Positions 42,808 through 51,291 of a stretch of 64,000 nt of DNA are shown piece after piece. The stretch's first letter is position 1; each line of letters opens with the position of its first letter. Where the stretch lies: contig NZ_CP076103.1 in the NCBI RefSeq assembly GCF_018732085.1, forward strand, positions 3,968,001-4,032,000. Reading direction: 5' to 3'. Origin of the DNA: Lysobacter capsici. GTDB taxonomy: Bacteria > Pseudomonadota > Gammaproteobacteria > Xanthomonadales > Xanthomonadaceae. The position numbers and the translations under genes are program-made. The notes beneath the pieces were generated by a model. The model did not search any database. It was not told the DNA's origin and saw nothing but the letters and a program-made list of their open reading frames with translations.

Positions 42808-44892
42808 ATGAACGCGATGACGGACACCTCGCTCGACACCGATCCGCTGCGCGACAGCGCCCTGTACTTCAATCGCGAACTGTCGCAGCTGGATTTCAAC
42901 TTCCGCGTGCTGGCCCAGGCCCAGGATGCGCAGGTGCCGTTGCTGGAACGGTTGAAGTACCTGTGCATCTCCTGCACCAACCTCGACGAATTCTTCGAGA
43001 TCCGCGCCGGCACCCTGCGCCACGCCCAGGACCTCGGCCTCGCGCCGGGCCCGGACGGCCTCGCGCCGCAGACCGTGCTGTCGCGCATCCACGACCGCGC
43101 CGCCGAACTGGTCAAGGCCCAGTACGAATGCTGGAACGACGTGCTGCGTCCGGCGCTGCAGGAATCGGGCGTGCGCGTGCTCGGCCGCAATTCCTGGAAC
43201 GCGCGCCAGACCCGCTGGCTGCGCGCGTATTTCCGCGACGAGATCATGCCGGTGCTGTCCCCGCTCGGCCTCGATCCGGCGCACCCGTTCCCGAAGATCC
43301 TCAACAAATCGCTCAACATCGTGGTCGTGCTCAAGGGCAAGGACGCGTTCGGCCGCGCCGGCAACCTCGCCATCGTGCGCGCGCCGCGCTCGCTGCCGCG
43401 GATCATCCAGATGCCGGAGAACGTCTCCGGCGGCAAGCACGACTTCGTGTTCCTGTCCTCGGTGCTGTCGGCGTTCGTCGATGAGTTGTTCCCGGGCATG
43501 GAGGTCAAGGGCGCGTACCAGTTCCGCGTCACCCGCAATTCGGAATTGCTGGTCGACGAGGAAGAAGTCGACAACATCGCCCTGGCCTTGCGCGACGAGC
43601 TGATCGGCCGCGGCTACCTGCGCGCGGTGCGGCTGGAAATCGCCGAGCAGTGCCCCAAGCCGATCGTGCGCACCTTGCTGGAGAATTTCGACCTGCCCGA
43701 GAACGCGGTCTACCGCATCAACGGCCCGGTCAATCTCAATCGCGTGATCCAGGTCTACGATCTGGTCCAGCGTCCCGAACTGAAATTCCCGCCGTACCAG
43801 CAGCGCGTGCTGCCCGGCGTCGATACTTTGTTCGACACCGTCGCCGACGGCGACGTGCTGCTGCACCACCCCTTCGATTCGTTCGCACCGGTGCTGGAGC
43901 TGATCCGTCAGTCCGCCGAAGACCCGAACGTGCTCGCGATCAAGCAGACCCTGTACCGCGCCGGCAAGGATTCGCCGATCGTCGAGCAGTTGGTGCAGGC
44001 CGCGCGCAACGGCAAGGACGTGACCGTGGTGGTCGAGCTGCGCGCGCGCTTCGACGAGGAAGCCAACCTGGGCCTGGCCGATCGATTGCAGGAAGCCGGC
44101 GTGCAGGTCGTGTACGGCGTGGTCGGCTACAAGACCCACGCCAAGATGCTGCTGATCGTCCGCCGCGAAGGCCGCAAGCTCAAGCGCTACGTCCACCTGG
44201 GCACCGGCAACTATCACAGCGGCACCGCGCGCGCCTACACCGACTTCGGCCTGATCACCGCCGATCCGGACATCGGCAACGACGTGCACATGATCTTCCA
44301 GCAGCTGTCCGGGCTGGCGCCGTCGCTCAAGCTCAAGTGCCTGCTGCAATCGCCGTTCACCCTGCACGCCGGCGTGCTCAAGCGCATCGACCGCGAAACC
44401 AAGCACGCACGCGCCGGAAAGCCCGCGCGCATCGTCGCCAAGATGAACGCCTTGAACGAGCCGCAGGTGATCCGCGCGCTGTACCAGGCCTCGCAGGCCG
44501 GCGTGCAGATCGACCTGATCGTGCGCGGCGCCTGCACCCTGCGTCCCGGCGTGGAAGGCATCTCGGACAATATCCGGGTGCGTTCGATCGTCGGGCGGTT
44601 CCTGGAGCATCACCGCGTCTATTGGTTCGCCAACGACGGCGCGCCGGACCTGTTCTGCTCCAGCGCCGACTGGCTGGAACGCAACCTGCTGCGCCGGGTC
44701 GAGACCGGTTTCCCGATCCTCGACACGGATTTGCGCGCCCGCGTCTACGACGAAGCCCTGGCCAATTACCTCGCCGACAACCTCAACGCCTGGCAATTGC
44801 AGGCCGACGGCCACTACTCGCGGGTGTTGCCGCGCGACGGCGAAATGCCGCATTCGGCGCAATCGACCCTGCTAGCCAAGATCTGCGGATAA
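42808..44892 (+). CDS. ppk1: polyphosphate kinase 1
   Basis: 694 residues. PPK1 layout: YFNRELSQLDFNFRVLAQ at the N-terminus, FFEIRAGT, the middle domain, and phospholipase-D-like C1/C2 domains with the autophosphorylated His (GYKTHAKMLLIVRRE), YVHLGTGNYH, and IVGRFLEHHRVYWF. It makes and uses polyphosphate with ATP. It begins 25 bp after phoR; a second ATG lies 9 bases further in. Confidence 0.95.
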   Translation: MNAMTDTSLDTDPLRDSALYFNRELSQLDFNFRVLAQAQDAQVPLLERLKYLCISCTNLDEFFEIRAGTLRHAQDLGLAPGPDGLAPQTVLSRIHDRAAELVKAQYECWNDVLRPALQESGVRVLGRNSWNARQTRWLRAYFRDEIMPVLSPLGLDPAHPFPKILNKSLNIVVVLKGKDAFGRAGNLAIVRAPRSLPRIIQMPENVSGGKHDFVFLSSVLSAFVDELFPGMEVKGAYQFRVTRNSELLVDEEEVDNIALALRDELIGRGYLRAVRLEIAEQCPKPIVRTLLENFDLPENAVYRINGPVNLNRVIQVYDLVQRPELKFPPYQQRVLPGVDTLFDTVADGDVLLHHPFDSFAPVLELIRQSAEDPNVLAIKQTLYRAGKDSPIVEQLVQAARNGKDVTVVVELRARFDEEANLGLADRLQEAGVQVVYGVVGYKTHAKMLLIVRREGRKLKRYVHLGTGNYHSGTARAYTDFGLITADPDIGNDVHMIFQQLSGLAPSLKLKCLLQSPFTLHAGVLKRIDRETKHARAGKPARIVAKMNALNEPQVIRALYQASQAGVQIDLIVRGACTLRPGVEGISDNIRVRSIVGRFLEHHRVYWFANDGAPDLFCSSADWLERNLLRRVETGFPILDTDLRARVYDEALANYLADNLNAWQLQADGHYSRVLPRDGEMPHSAQSTLLAKICG

Positions 44893-44902
44893 AATTCCGC
44901 GC

Positions 44903-46432
44903 ATGAACAATCTTTTCCCGACCACCCGCCTGCCGCTCCAGGACGGCGACCTGCTCGCCGCGATCGACCTGGGTTCGAACAGTTTCCATATGGTGGTCGC
45001 GCGGTACGTGCTCGGGCAGCTGCGCACGGTCGATCGCCTGCGCGAGACCGTGCGCCTGGCCGAAGGCCTGGACCGCAAGGGCGGGCTGGCGCCGGAAGTG
45101 CGTCAGCGCGCGCTCGACTGCCTGTCGCGCTTCGGCCAGCGCATCCGTGACGTGCCGCCGCAGCGGGTGCGCGCGATCGCGACCAACACCGTGCGCCGGC
45201 TGGCCGCGCCGCAGGCGTTCCTGATGCCGGCCGAATCGGCGCTGGGCCACGCGATCGAAGTCGTCTCCGGCCGCGAAGAGGCGCGCCTGATCTACCTGGG
45301 CATCGCCCACGCCCAACCGTCCAAGCCCGGCGAACGCCGGCTGGTGATCGACATCGGCGGCGGTTCCACCGAATGCATCGTCGGCAGCGGCTTCGAGGCG
45401 ATCGAGCGTGAAAGCCTGCAGGTCGGCTGCATCGCCACCACCCGCCGGTTCTTCGAGAACGGCAAGCTGTCGAAGAAGAAATGGCGCGACGCGCTCACTG
45501 AAGTGTCGGCCGAGTTCCAGCAGTTCGCCGGCACCTACCGCGCCCTGGGCTGGCAGGAAGCGCTGGGCTCGTCGGGCACCAACAAGGCCATCGGCGAAAT
45601 CTGCGCGGCGATGAAGCTGACCAAGGGCGCGGTCACCGCCGAGGCCCTGCCGCAGTTGCGCGACCGCCTGCTGCAGGCCGACCGGATCGAAACCATCGAC
45701 CTGCCCGGCCTGTCCGCCGACCGCCGTCCGGTGATCGCCGGCGGCATCCTCATTCTCGAAGCCGCGTTCAACGTCCTCGGCCTGCAGCGCATGGCGATCA
45801 GCAAGGCGGCGATGCGCGAAGGCGTGCTGTACGACATGCTCGGCCGCGGCGGCGCCGACGATCCGCGCGACGCCGCGGTGGTCGCGCTGGTCAAGCGTTA
45901 CGGCATCGACGAACAACAATCCGCGCGGGTCGAAGCGACCATGTTGCGATTGTTCGATCAGGTCGCCAAAGCCTGGAACCTGGATGCCGACGACCGCCTG
46001 ATGCTGCAACGCGCGACCCGCCTGCACGAACTGGGCCTGGTGATCGCGCACAGCCAGTACCACGTGCATAGCTCGTACGTGATCGAGAATTCCGACATCT
46101 CCGGCTTCTCGCGCCAGCAGCAGCAGTTCCTCGCCGCGCTGGTGCGCACCCATCGCCGCGGCATTCCCAAGAACGCCTTCGACGCCCTGCCCGATCGCCT
46201 GCTGGCCGCGGTTCGCCGCAGCTCGGCCCTGCTGCGCCTGGCGGTATTGCTGCATCGCGCCCACGAGTCCGACCCGATCCCGCAGCTCGACGCGCACGCC
46301 GAAGGCAACACTTTGACCCTGACCGTGTCCAAGCGTTGGCTGGAATCGCGGCCGCTGGTGCGCGCGGATCTGGAAGGCGAGCCGCAGGACATGGCCGGGC
46401 TCGGAATTGCGTTGAAATTGCTCGCGGCCTGA
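44903..46432 (+). CDS. ppx: exopolyphosphatase (Ppx/GppA)
   Basis: 509 residues. ASKHA ATPase motifs: AAIDLGSNSFHMVVARYV, IATNTVRRL, GREEARLIYLGI, VIDIGGGSTECIVG and GSSGTNKAIGE. The C-terminal HD-like helical domain follows (HELGLVIAHSQYHVHSSYV). It removes terminal phosphate from polyphosphate or converts pppGpp. It starts 10 bp after ppk1 and closes the phoB-phoR-ppk1-ppx block, so polyphosphate turnover is presumably under phosphate control. Confidence 0.95.
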   Translation: MNNLFPTTRLPLQDGDLLAAIDLGSNSFHMVVARYVLGQLRTVDRLRETVRLAEGLDRKGGLAPEVRQRALDCLSRFGQRIRDVPPQRVRAIATNTVRRLAAPQAFLMPAESALGHAIEVVSGREEARLIYLGIAHAQPSKPGERRLVIDIGGGSTECIVGSGFEAIERESLQVGCIATTRRFFENGKLSKKKWRDALTEVSAEFQQFAGTYRALGWQEALGSSGTNKAIGEICAAMKLTKGAVTAEALPQLRDRLLQADRIETIDLPGLSADRRPVIAGGILILEAAFNVLGLQRMAISKAAMREGVLYDMLGRGGADDPRDAAVVALVKRYGIDEQQSARVEATMLRLFDQVAKAWNLDADDRLMLQRATRLHELGLVIAHSQYHVHSSYVIENSDISGFSRQQQQFLAALVRTHRRGIPKNAFDALPDRLLAAVRRSSALLRLAVLLHRAHESDPIPQLDAHAEGNTLTLTVSKRWLESRPLVRADLEGEPQDMAGLGIALKLLAA

Positions 46433-46486
46433 GTTTCGAGCCAAGCCGGCTGTTGCGCTTTTCAACCGCCAACGCCCTCACCAGAA

Positions 46487-46570
46487 CGTCATTCCCGCGA
46501 ACGCGGGAATCCAGTGACTTTCGTGCAGGCGAAGCAAAGTCACTGGATTCCCGCGTTCGCGGGAATGACG
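46487..46570. repeat. pair of ATTCCCGCGAACGCGGGAAT repeats, inverted
   Basis: 32-bp copies at 46487-46518 and 46539-46570, facing each other around 20 bp. Same element as at 18496-18632 but in the opposite relative order (there divergent, here convergent). It lies between the convergent ppx and acyl-CoA ligase genes and may serve as a two-way terminator. Confidence 0.85.
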
Positions 46571-46628
46571 GCTGACAGGCTACGGGTATCGCATCATCGG
46601 TTCGGCGAGCGTCGCGCACTCGCAACGC

Positions 46629-48341
46629 TCACCCGCGGTCTCGAATCGCCGCAAGCAACTCGATCATCTTCTCGCGCATCACGAACTTCTGCGGCTTGCC
46701 GCTGATCGTCATCGGCAGGCTGTCGACGAACTCGATGTAGCGCGGGATCTTGTACTGGGCGATGCGGTCCTGGCAGAACGCGCGCACCGCGTCGGCGTCC
46801 AATGCCGCGCCGTCGGCGATGCGGATCCAGGCGCAGACTTCCTCGCCGAATTTCGCATCGGGCACGCCGAACACTTGCACGTCGGCGATCGCCGGATGCG
46901 CGTAGAGGAATTCCTCGATTTCGCGCGGATACACGTTCTCGCCGCCGCGGATCAGCATGTCCTTCAAGCGACCGACGATGTGGGCATAGCCGTCCGTGTC
47001 GATGATGGCCTGATCGCCGGTATGCATCCAGCCTTCGCCGTCGATCGCTTCGGCGGTGCGCTTGGGATCGCCCCAATAGCCCTGCATCACCGAATACCCG
47101 CGCGTCAGCAGTTCACCGATCTCGCCGCGCGGCACGGTGTTGCCGTCTTCGTCGACCACGCGCACCTCCACGTGCGGATGCACGCGCCCGACCGAATCCA
47201 CGCGTCGCGCCAGCGGATCGTCCGGCACGGTCTGGAAACTGACCGGACTGGTCTCGGTCATGCCGTAGGCGATGGTGACCTGCTGCATGTGCATGCGCTC
47301 GACCACCTGCTTCATCACCTCGATCGGGCAATTCGAACCGGCCATGATCCCGGTGCGCAGGCTCGACAGATCGAACTCGCCGAAACGCGGATGCTCCAGT
47401 TCGCCGATGAACATCGTCGGCACGCCGTGCAGGCCGGTGCAGCGCTCGTCGGCGACGGTGCGCAGCGTCACCAGCGGATCGAAGCCTTCGCCCGGAATCA
47501 CCATGCACGCGCCGTGGGTGGCGCAGGCCATATTGCCCAGGACCATGCCGAAGCAGTGATAGAACGGCACCGGGATGCACAGCCGGTCGTGCTCGCTCAG
47601 GCGCATCGCCTCGCCGACGAAGAAGCCGTTGTTGACGATGTTGCGATGGGTCAGGGTCGCGCCCTTCGGCGCGCCGGTGGTGCCGGAGGTGAACTGGATA
47701 TTGACCGCATCGTCCGGCGACAACTGCGCGGCGATCTGTTTGAGTCGCGCATGCGCGTCGGGGTCTTCGCACGCAGCGATCGCGTCGAACGCATGCGTGC
47801 CCGCGGGCGGTTCGCCCGACCCCATCGTCAGCACGTGACGCAGATCCGGCAACCGCCGCGCGCGCAACAGGCCGGGCGGCTGCTGGCCCAGTTCCGGCGC
47901 CAGTTCGCGCAGCATCTCCAGATAGTGCGACGTCTTGAACGAAGGCACGATCGCCAGGGCGCGGCAGGCGACCAGATTCAAGGCGTATTCCAGCTCGTGG
48001 GTGCGATACGCCGGATTGATGTTGACCAGGATCAGGCCGACACGCGCGCTCGCGAATTGCAGCAGCACCCATTCGGCGCGGTTGAGCGACCACACGCCGA
48101 TGCGGTCGCCCGGGGCGAGGCCGAGTTTGAGCAGGCCGGCGGCCAACCGGTCGACCGCCGCATCGAACTCGCGCCAGTTCAGGCGCACGCCCTGCGGCGG
48201 CACCACCAGCGCCTCGCGCTCGGGCCAGCTCGCGGCGATGCGCGCGAGCATCGCGCCGATGGTTTCTTCGAGCAGCGGCGGCGCGGTGGCGCCGACGACG
48301 TGGCTCAACGCGGGGTCCGGGGCGAAAGGAATATGGCTCAT
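46629..48341 (-). CDS. acyl-CoA synthetase, AMP-binding family
   Basis: 570 residues. ANL-superfamily motifs: FTSGTTGAPKGATLTHRN, AYGMTETSPVSFQT, HTGDQAIIDTDGYAHIVGRL, KDMLIRGGENVYPREIEE, and the C-terminal catalytic Lys region TISGKPQKFVMRE. It activates a carboxylic acid through acyl-AMP to acyl-CoA. The sequence looks like medium-chain or general fatty-acid ligases; the chain length is not clear. The start is ATG at 48341; upstream frame extension is not supported. Confidence 0.92.
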   Translation of the reverse strand: MSHIPFAPDPALSHVVGATAPPLLEETIGAMLARIAASWPEREALVVPPQGVRLNWREFDAAVDRLAAGLLKLGLAPGDRIGVWSLNRAEWVLLQFASARVGLILVNINPAYRTHELEYALNLVACRALAIVPSFKTSHYLEMLRELAPELGQQPPGLLRARRLPDLRHVLTMGSGEPPAGTHAFDAIAACEDPDAHARLKQIAAQLSPDDAVNIQFTSGTTGAPKGATLTHRNIVNNGFFVGEAMRLSEHDRLCIPVPFYHCFGMVLGNMACATHGACMVIPGEGFDPLVTLRTVADERCTGLHGVPTMFIGELEHPRFGEFDLSSLRTGIMAGSNCPIEVMKQVVERMHMQQVTIAYGMTETSPVSFQTVPDDPLARRVDSVGRVHPHVEVRVVDEDGNTVPRGEIGELLTRGYSVMQGYWGDPKRTAEAIDGEGWMHTGDQAIIDTDGYAHIVGRLKDMLIRGGENVYPREIEEFLYAHPAIADVQVFGVPDAKFGEEVCAWIRIADGAALDADAVRAFCQDRIAQYKIPRYIEFVDSLPMTISGKPQKFVMREKMIELLAAIRDRG

Positions 48342-48443
48342 GATGCAAGCATATCCATCCTCGCCGTCTTTGCGTCCTTGGGTTCTCATCGCGGTCGTTC
48401 GCCACGGCCCCCGACGGCTCGCCTGAATTGCGCCGTGCAATCG

Positions 48444-50186
48444 CTACCTGCGAGGTCCCTGGCTGGGATCGTCCGGCGAACGCTGAGTCGCATCCCGGGC
48501 CACCTGCTGATTGAACGCCTGCGTTTCCCGTAAGGTGTCCTGCATCGCTGGAGGCGGATCGATGATCGATACGCCGGTGTGATAGCCCGGCACGGTGCCC
48601 CCCACCCACAACTTGCCATCGGCGATTCCGACCGGACCCAGGCGATCCGCATCCGCAATGCCGATGCGCTTGGCGGCCAACATCGCCCACGCCACGGTCT
48701 CATCGGACACACCCGCTAGTGTACCCGCACGAATCTTTGCGAACATTGCGTGATCTTCGTTGGAAAACCGCGATGGGTCCGCATACGAAGATTGAGCCGG
48801 CACCGACGCATGCGCTGTCGCCTGGAAGGTCTCGTTGGGCACGCGAAGATCGGCCCCTGCCTGTGGATCGATCTTCGTACCGAGATTGACATTGGCAGCG
48901 AAATCGCTCGTTGGGCTTCCCTGGACCCGATCCGTCGCGCGCTGAATAAGCGCCAGCCCGGCCTGTGTGTTGATCGCCGTCAAGGTCTGCCGATCGGCCA
49001 CGCCATCGACCTTCTGCGATCCATGCCAAAGCTGAAATGCCTGTACCGCGCGCTGCGTATCGGAACCGAACACGCCGTCTGGCACGATCGGGTTCTTGAT
49101 ATGCTCGTTAATGCCCAACTGGATCAGGCTCTCCTGTAGCTTCGCGACTTCAGGGCCGCGTTCGCCGATTTTCAGCACGCCATCTGCGAACGCAGCCGGC
49201 GTCCTTGTCCGACTCTCATGCCCGGACGGCTGAGCGGCGTGGAGATAACCGGGAAGACCGTTGCCGCCGGTCTGCATCCAATCGTCACGCGACCCGGATG
49301 GTTGGAATTTCTTCACTTCCTGGAACGGATCGGCGGCGCCGATACTGCGTTGTATGGCATTGAGCGTTGCGACGTCAGCGATGCCCGAGGGCAAAATCCC
49401 TTGTTGACGCTGAAAATTCGTGATCGCGTCATGCGTGTTTCGACCGAACTGTGCATCAGCGCTGAGCGCGCGCCCTTGCGCATCGGTGACGCCAAGCCGG
49501 TTCAGATTCTCTTGCAACGCGCGAACATCGATGCCGCGGTCGGCCAACGCGAGGGGGCGAGGATCGGAAATCGCATAAGGAATTCCCTTCCACTGCGTCG
49601 TGGGGACTTCGCCAGTAGTGATCTGCTGCCAGGCCGCATCGGGCGGCACACCCTTCTCGATGCGGGCTCGATATTGCTCTCGCATCGCGTCCAACGCCAC
49701 AGCGACTTCCGCGGCGCTTGTGTGCATCCGGTTGCCATGTTTCTCATAGAGTGCGTATACATGCCCCGGATTGTCGGGGTCTTCCACGCTCGCCCATTCC
49801 AGGCAGGCCGCTTTTTGCGCCTCGCGCAACGTGGCCCCTTCCTCCCCAGCGATGTACCTGTAGATATCCGGACGTTTAACCCTGACCAGGTAGTCCGCGA
49901 ACATTCTTTCCTGGTTTTCCGGCGTATATTTTTCCGATAGATCGACGCCAAGCCCGTTCACCGTCAGCCGCATGGTCGCGGGAATCACTTGATACTTTCC
50001 GACTGCGAACAATCTGTCCGGATCTCCAGACGCAAGCGATTGCCAGCGCATGATCTCCTGTATCGTCATCTGCCCCAGATCGATCGGCTGATCCGCTCCA
50101 ACGATCCGCCCTCCCGCTGTGCCCTTGTTATAGGAGTTGTAATCGCCTTCACCCTTGCTGATCAGATCGCCCAATGCGTTCGTCAT
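48444..50186 (-). CDS. Xanthomonas-type T4SS antibacterial effector: lysozyme-like, two PG-binding domains, XVIPCD
   Basis: 580 residues. N-terminal lysozyme-like domain with candidate catalytic Glu13 (LISKGEGDYNSYNKG) and the AVGKYQVIPATM block (61-72); EWAS near 130. Two peptidoglycan-binding domains follow at about 215-280 (RALQENLNRLG ... AITNFQRQQGI) and 340-406 (VAKLQESLIQLG ... AVQAFQLWHG). The last 110 residues fit the XVIPCD, the VirD4-recognition tail of X-T4SS effectors (EDHAMFAKIRAGT, AMLAAKRIGIADADR, final Gln-rich helix). No Sec signal, as expected. The ATG at 50186 has AGGTG 5 bases upstream. Partner gene 27 bp upstream. No T4SS genes in the window. Confidence 0.87.
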   Translation of the reverse strand: MTNALGDLISKGEGDYNSYNKGTAGGRIVGADQPIDLGQMTIQEIMRWQSLASGDPDRLFAVGKYQVIPATMRLTVNGLGVDLSEKYTPENQERMFADYLVRVKRPDIYRYIAGEEGATLREAQKAACLEWASVEDPDNPGHVYALYEKHGNRMHTSAAEVAVALDAMREQYRARIEKGVPPDAAWQQITTGEVPTTQWKGIPYAISDPRPLALADRGIDVRALQENLNRLGVTDAQGRALSADAQFGRNTHDAITNFQRQQGILPSGIADVATLNAIQRSIGAADPFQEVKKFQPSGSRDDWMQTGGNGLPGYLHAAQPSGHESRTRTPAAFADGVLKIGERGPEVAKLQESLIQLGINEHIKNPIVPDGVFGSDTQRAVQAFQLWHGSQKVDGVADRQTLTAINTQAGLALIQRATDRVQGSPTSDFAANVNLGTKIDPQAGADLRVPNETFQATAHASVPAQSSYADPSRFSNEDHAMFAKIRAGTLAGVSDETVAWAMLAAKRIGIADADRLGPVGIADGKLWVGGTVPGYHTGVSIIDPPPAMQDTLRETQAFNQQVARDATQRSPDDPSQGPRR

Positions 50187-50213
50187 TCTCACACCTAACG
50201 GGCATCACGAAAG

Positions 50214-50678
50214 CTATTTGGCCGACAGCGTCCACTCTTGGACAATCGGCTCGGAGCCGTCCTTGTTCAATCTGAGGACGTCTCCATAGGTCTTGATGTT
50301 CAATTGCGCGCCGTGACCGGAGAAGGTCATGTAGCAGTAGCCATCCTCCGCGCAAGCTTCGATTTCCCTGAATTCCATGCACGTGTTGCAGGCCGCGGAG
50401 ATGGCAGGGTTTTCGCAGATTTTCCTGTAGTCGTCGCCGACCGTCACCCGCAGACATTCGTCGAGGTTCGCCGCCGGCCTCCAACCGTCGGCTATCAACA
50501 ATTTCCGGAAAGGCCCATAGGCCATGCCTTGCTTGTAGTGCGAACCAAGCGATTCGACCTTTTGCGTGTGACCCGGCGTAACCGAGACCGATTGGAATTG
50601 AACAGCCGGCTCAGACGCTCCGCAACTGCCCACTGCGGTCGCCATTGCGGCGATGGCGGCAACATCACGCAACCTCAT
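50214..50678 (-). CDS. X-Tfi-like immunity lipoprotein
   Basis: 154 residues. Signal peptide with lipobox (AAIAAMATAVGSC, Cys19). The mature part is rich in Cys (CLRVTV, KICENPAISAACNTC, CAEDGYCYMTF), implying disulfides in the periplasm. It is transcribed just before the effector and, by known X-T4SS biology, should bind and block the lysozyme domain to prevent self-lysis. GGAG lies 9 bases before the ATG at 50678. The frame is open for 81 codons upstream; that extension lacks a signal sequence and I do not include it. Confidence 0.8.
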   Translation of the reverse strand: MRLRDVAAIAAMATAVGSCGASEPAVQFQSVSVTPGHTQKVESLGSHYKQGMAYGPFRKLLIADGWRPAANLDECLRVTVGDDYRKICENPAISAACNTCMEFREIEACAEDGYCYMTFSGHGAQLNIKTYGDVLRLNKDGSEPIVQEWTLSAK

Positions 50679-51291
50679 GGTGTCGTTCTCCTTCAATCCG
50701 TGATCCAAGGCCGTCGCCGATCGCGCCCCTGCAGGTTTTTGCTTTGCCTTCACCTGCAGACCATATGACGTAAGCGCTCCAAGTTCGCATACGACCCGCT
50801 CATTGATGCTGGCAAGTTCTCGCATCAACGCGGCATCGCGCGCCCACTCGATGCGGCTGCCGATCGGCCCGCGAGTTCGCTCGATGTTGCTCATCGGCGC
50901 CTCCTGTGTCGCTGATTCCACAGTATCGAATCGATCGCGCTTGGCGCACCTGCAACCGGGCGCTGCCTGATAGTTCTACGTTGCGATCCGCACCGTCAAG
51001 AGGCATTGAGAGATTCGTTGAAGGACAGGACGATTCCTTCATGAAAAAAGATGCTTACAAGTCACTCGTGGACAATCACTTTGTCCAATCTTCAATATCG
51101 ATGGCACATTCGAGCCGCTGAATGCATGACTCCAGCAGCAAATGCAATCGATAGATTCGCCAGGCCGAAAGCAGCATCGCAGACTCCATGCGCACGACTA
51201 CAGGCATGACTTTCACAGGCGCATTCGCCTGTTATCTGGGATGGCTGCAAATGGATCGCGCCGCTCGTCGCATGGACGACGGCGCCCGGAC
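50679..51291. other. gene-poor stretch upstream of the immunity gene
   Basis: No firm gene. An in-frame upstream part of the immunity frame (from MSNIERTRGPIGSR near 50894) looks protein-like and could be a remnant or a small gene. Near 51041-51121 a 26-codon plus-strand frame (MKKDAYKSLVDNHFVQS) contains an inverted repeat TGGACAA / TTGTCCA (51069-51087). The promoter of the effector pair must be here. Confidence 0.5.

Noticed and set aside
38315..48533. Long antisense frames (38315-40585, 40653-42767, 42613-44862, 44783-46465 minus; 46875-48533 plus)
   Set aside because: Each mirrors a clear gene (bepA-like, phoBR, ppk1, ppx, acyl-CoA ligase) and has the biased composition of a shadow frame.
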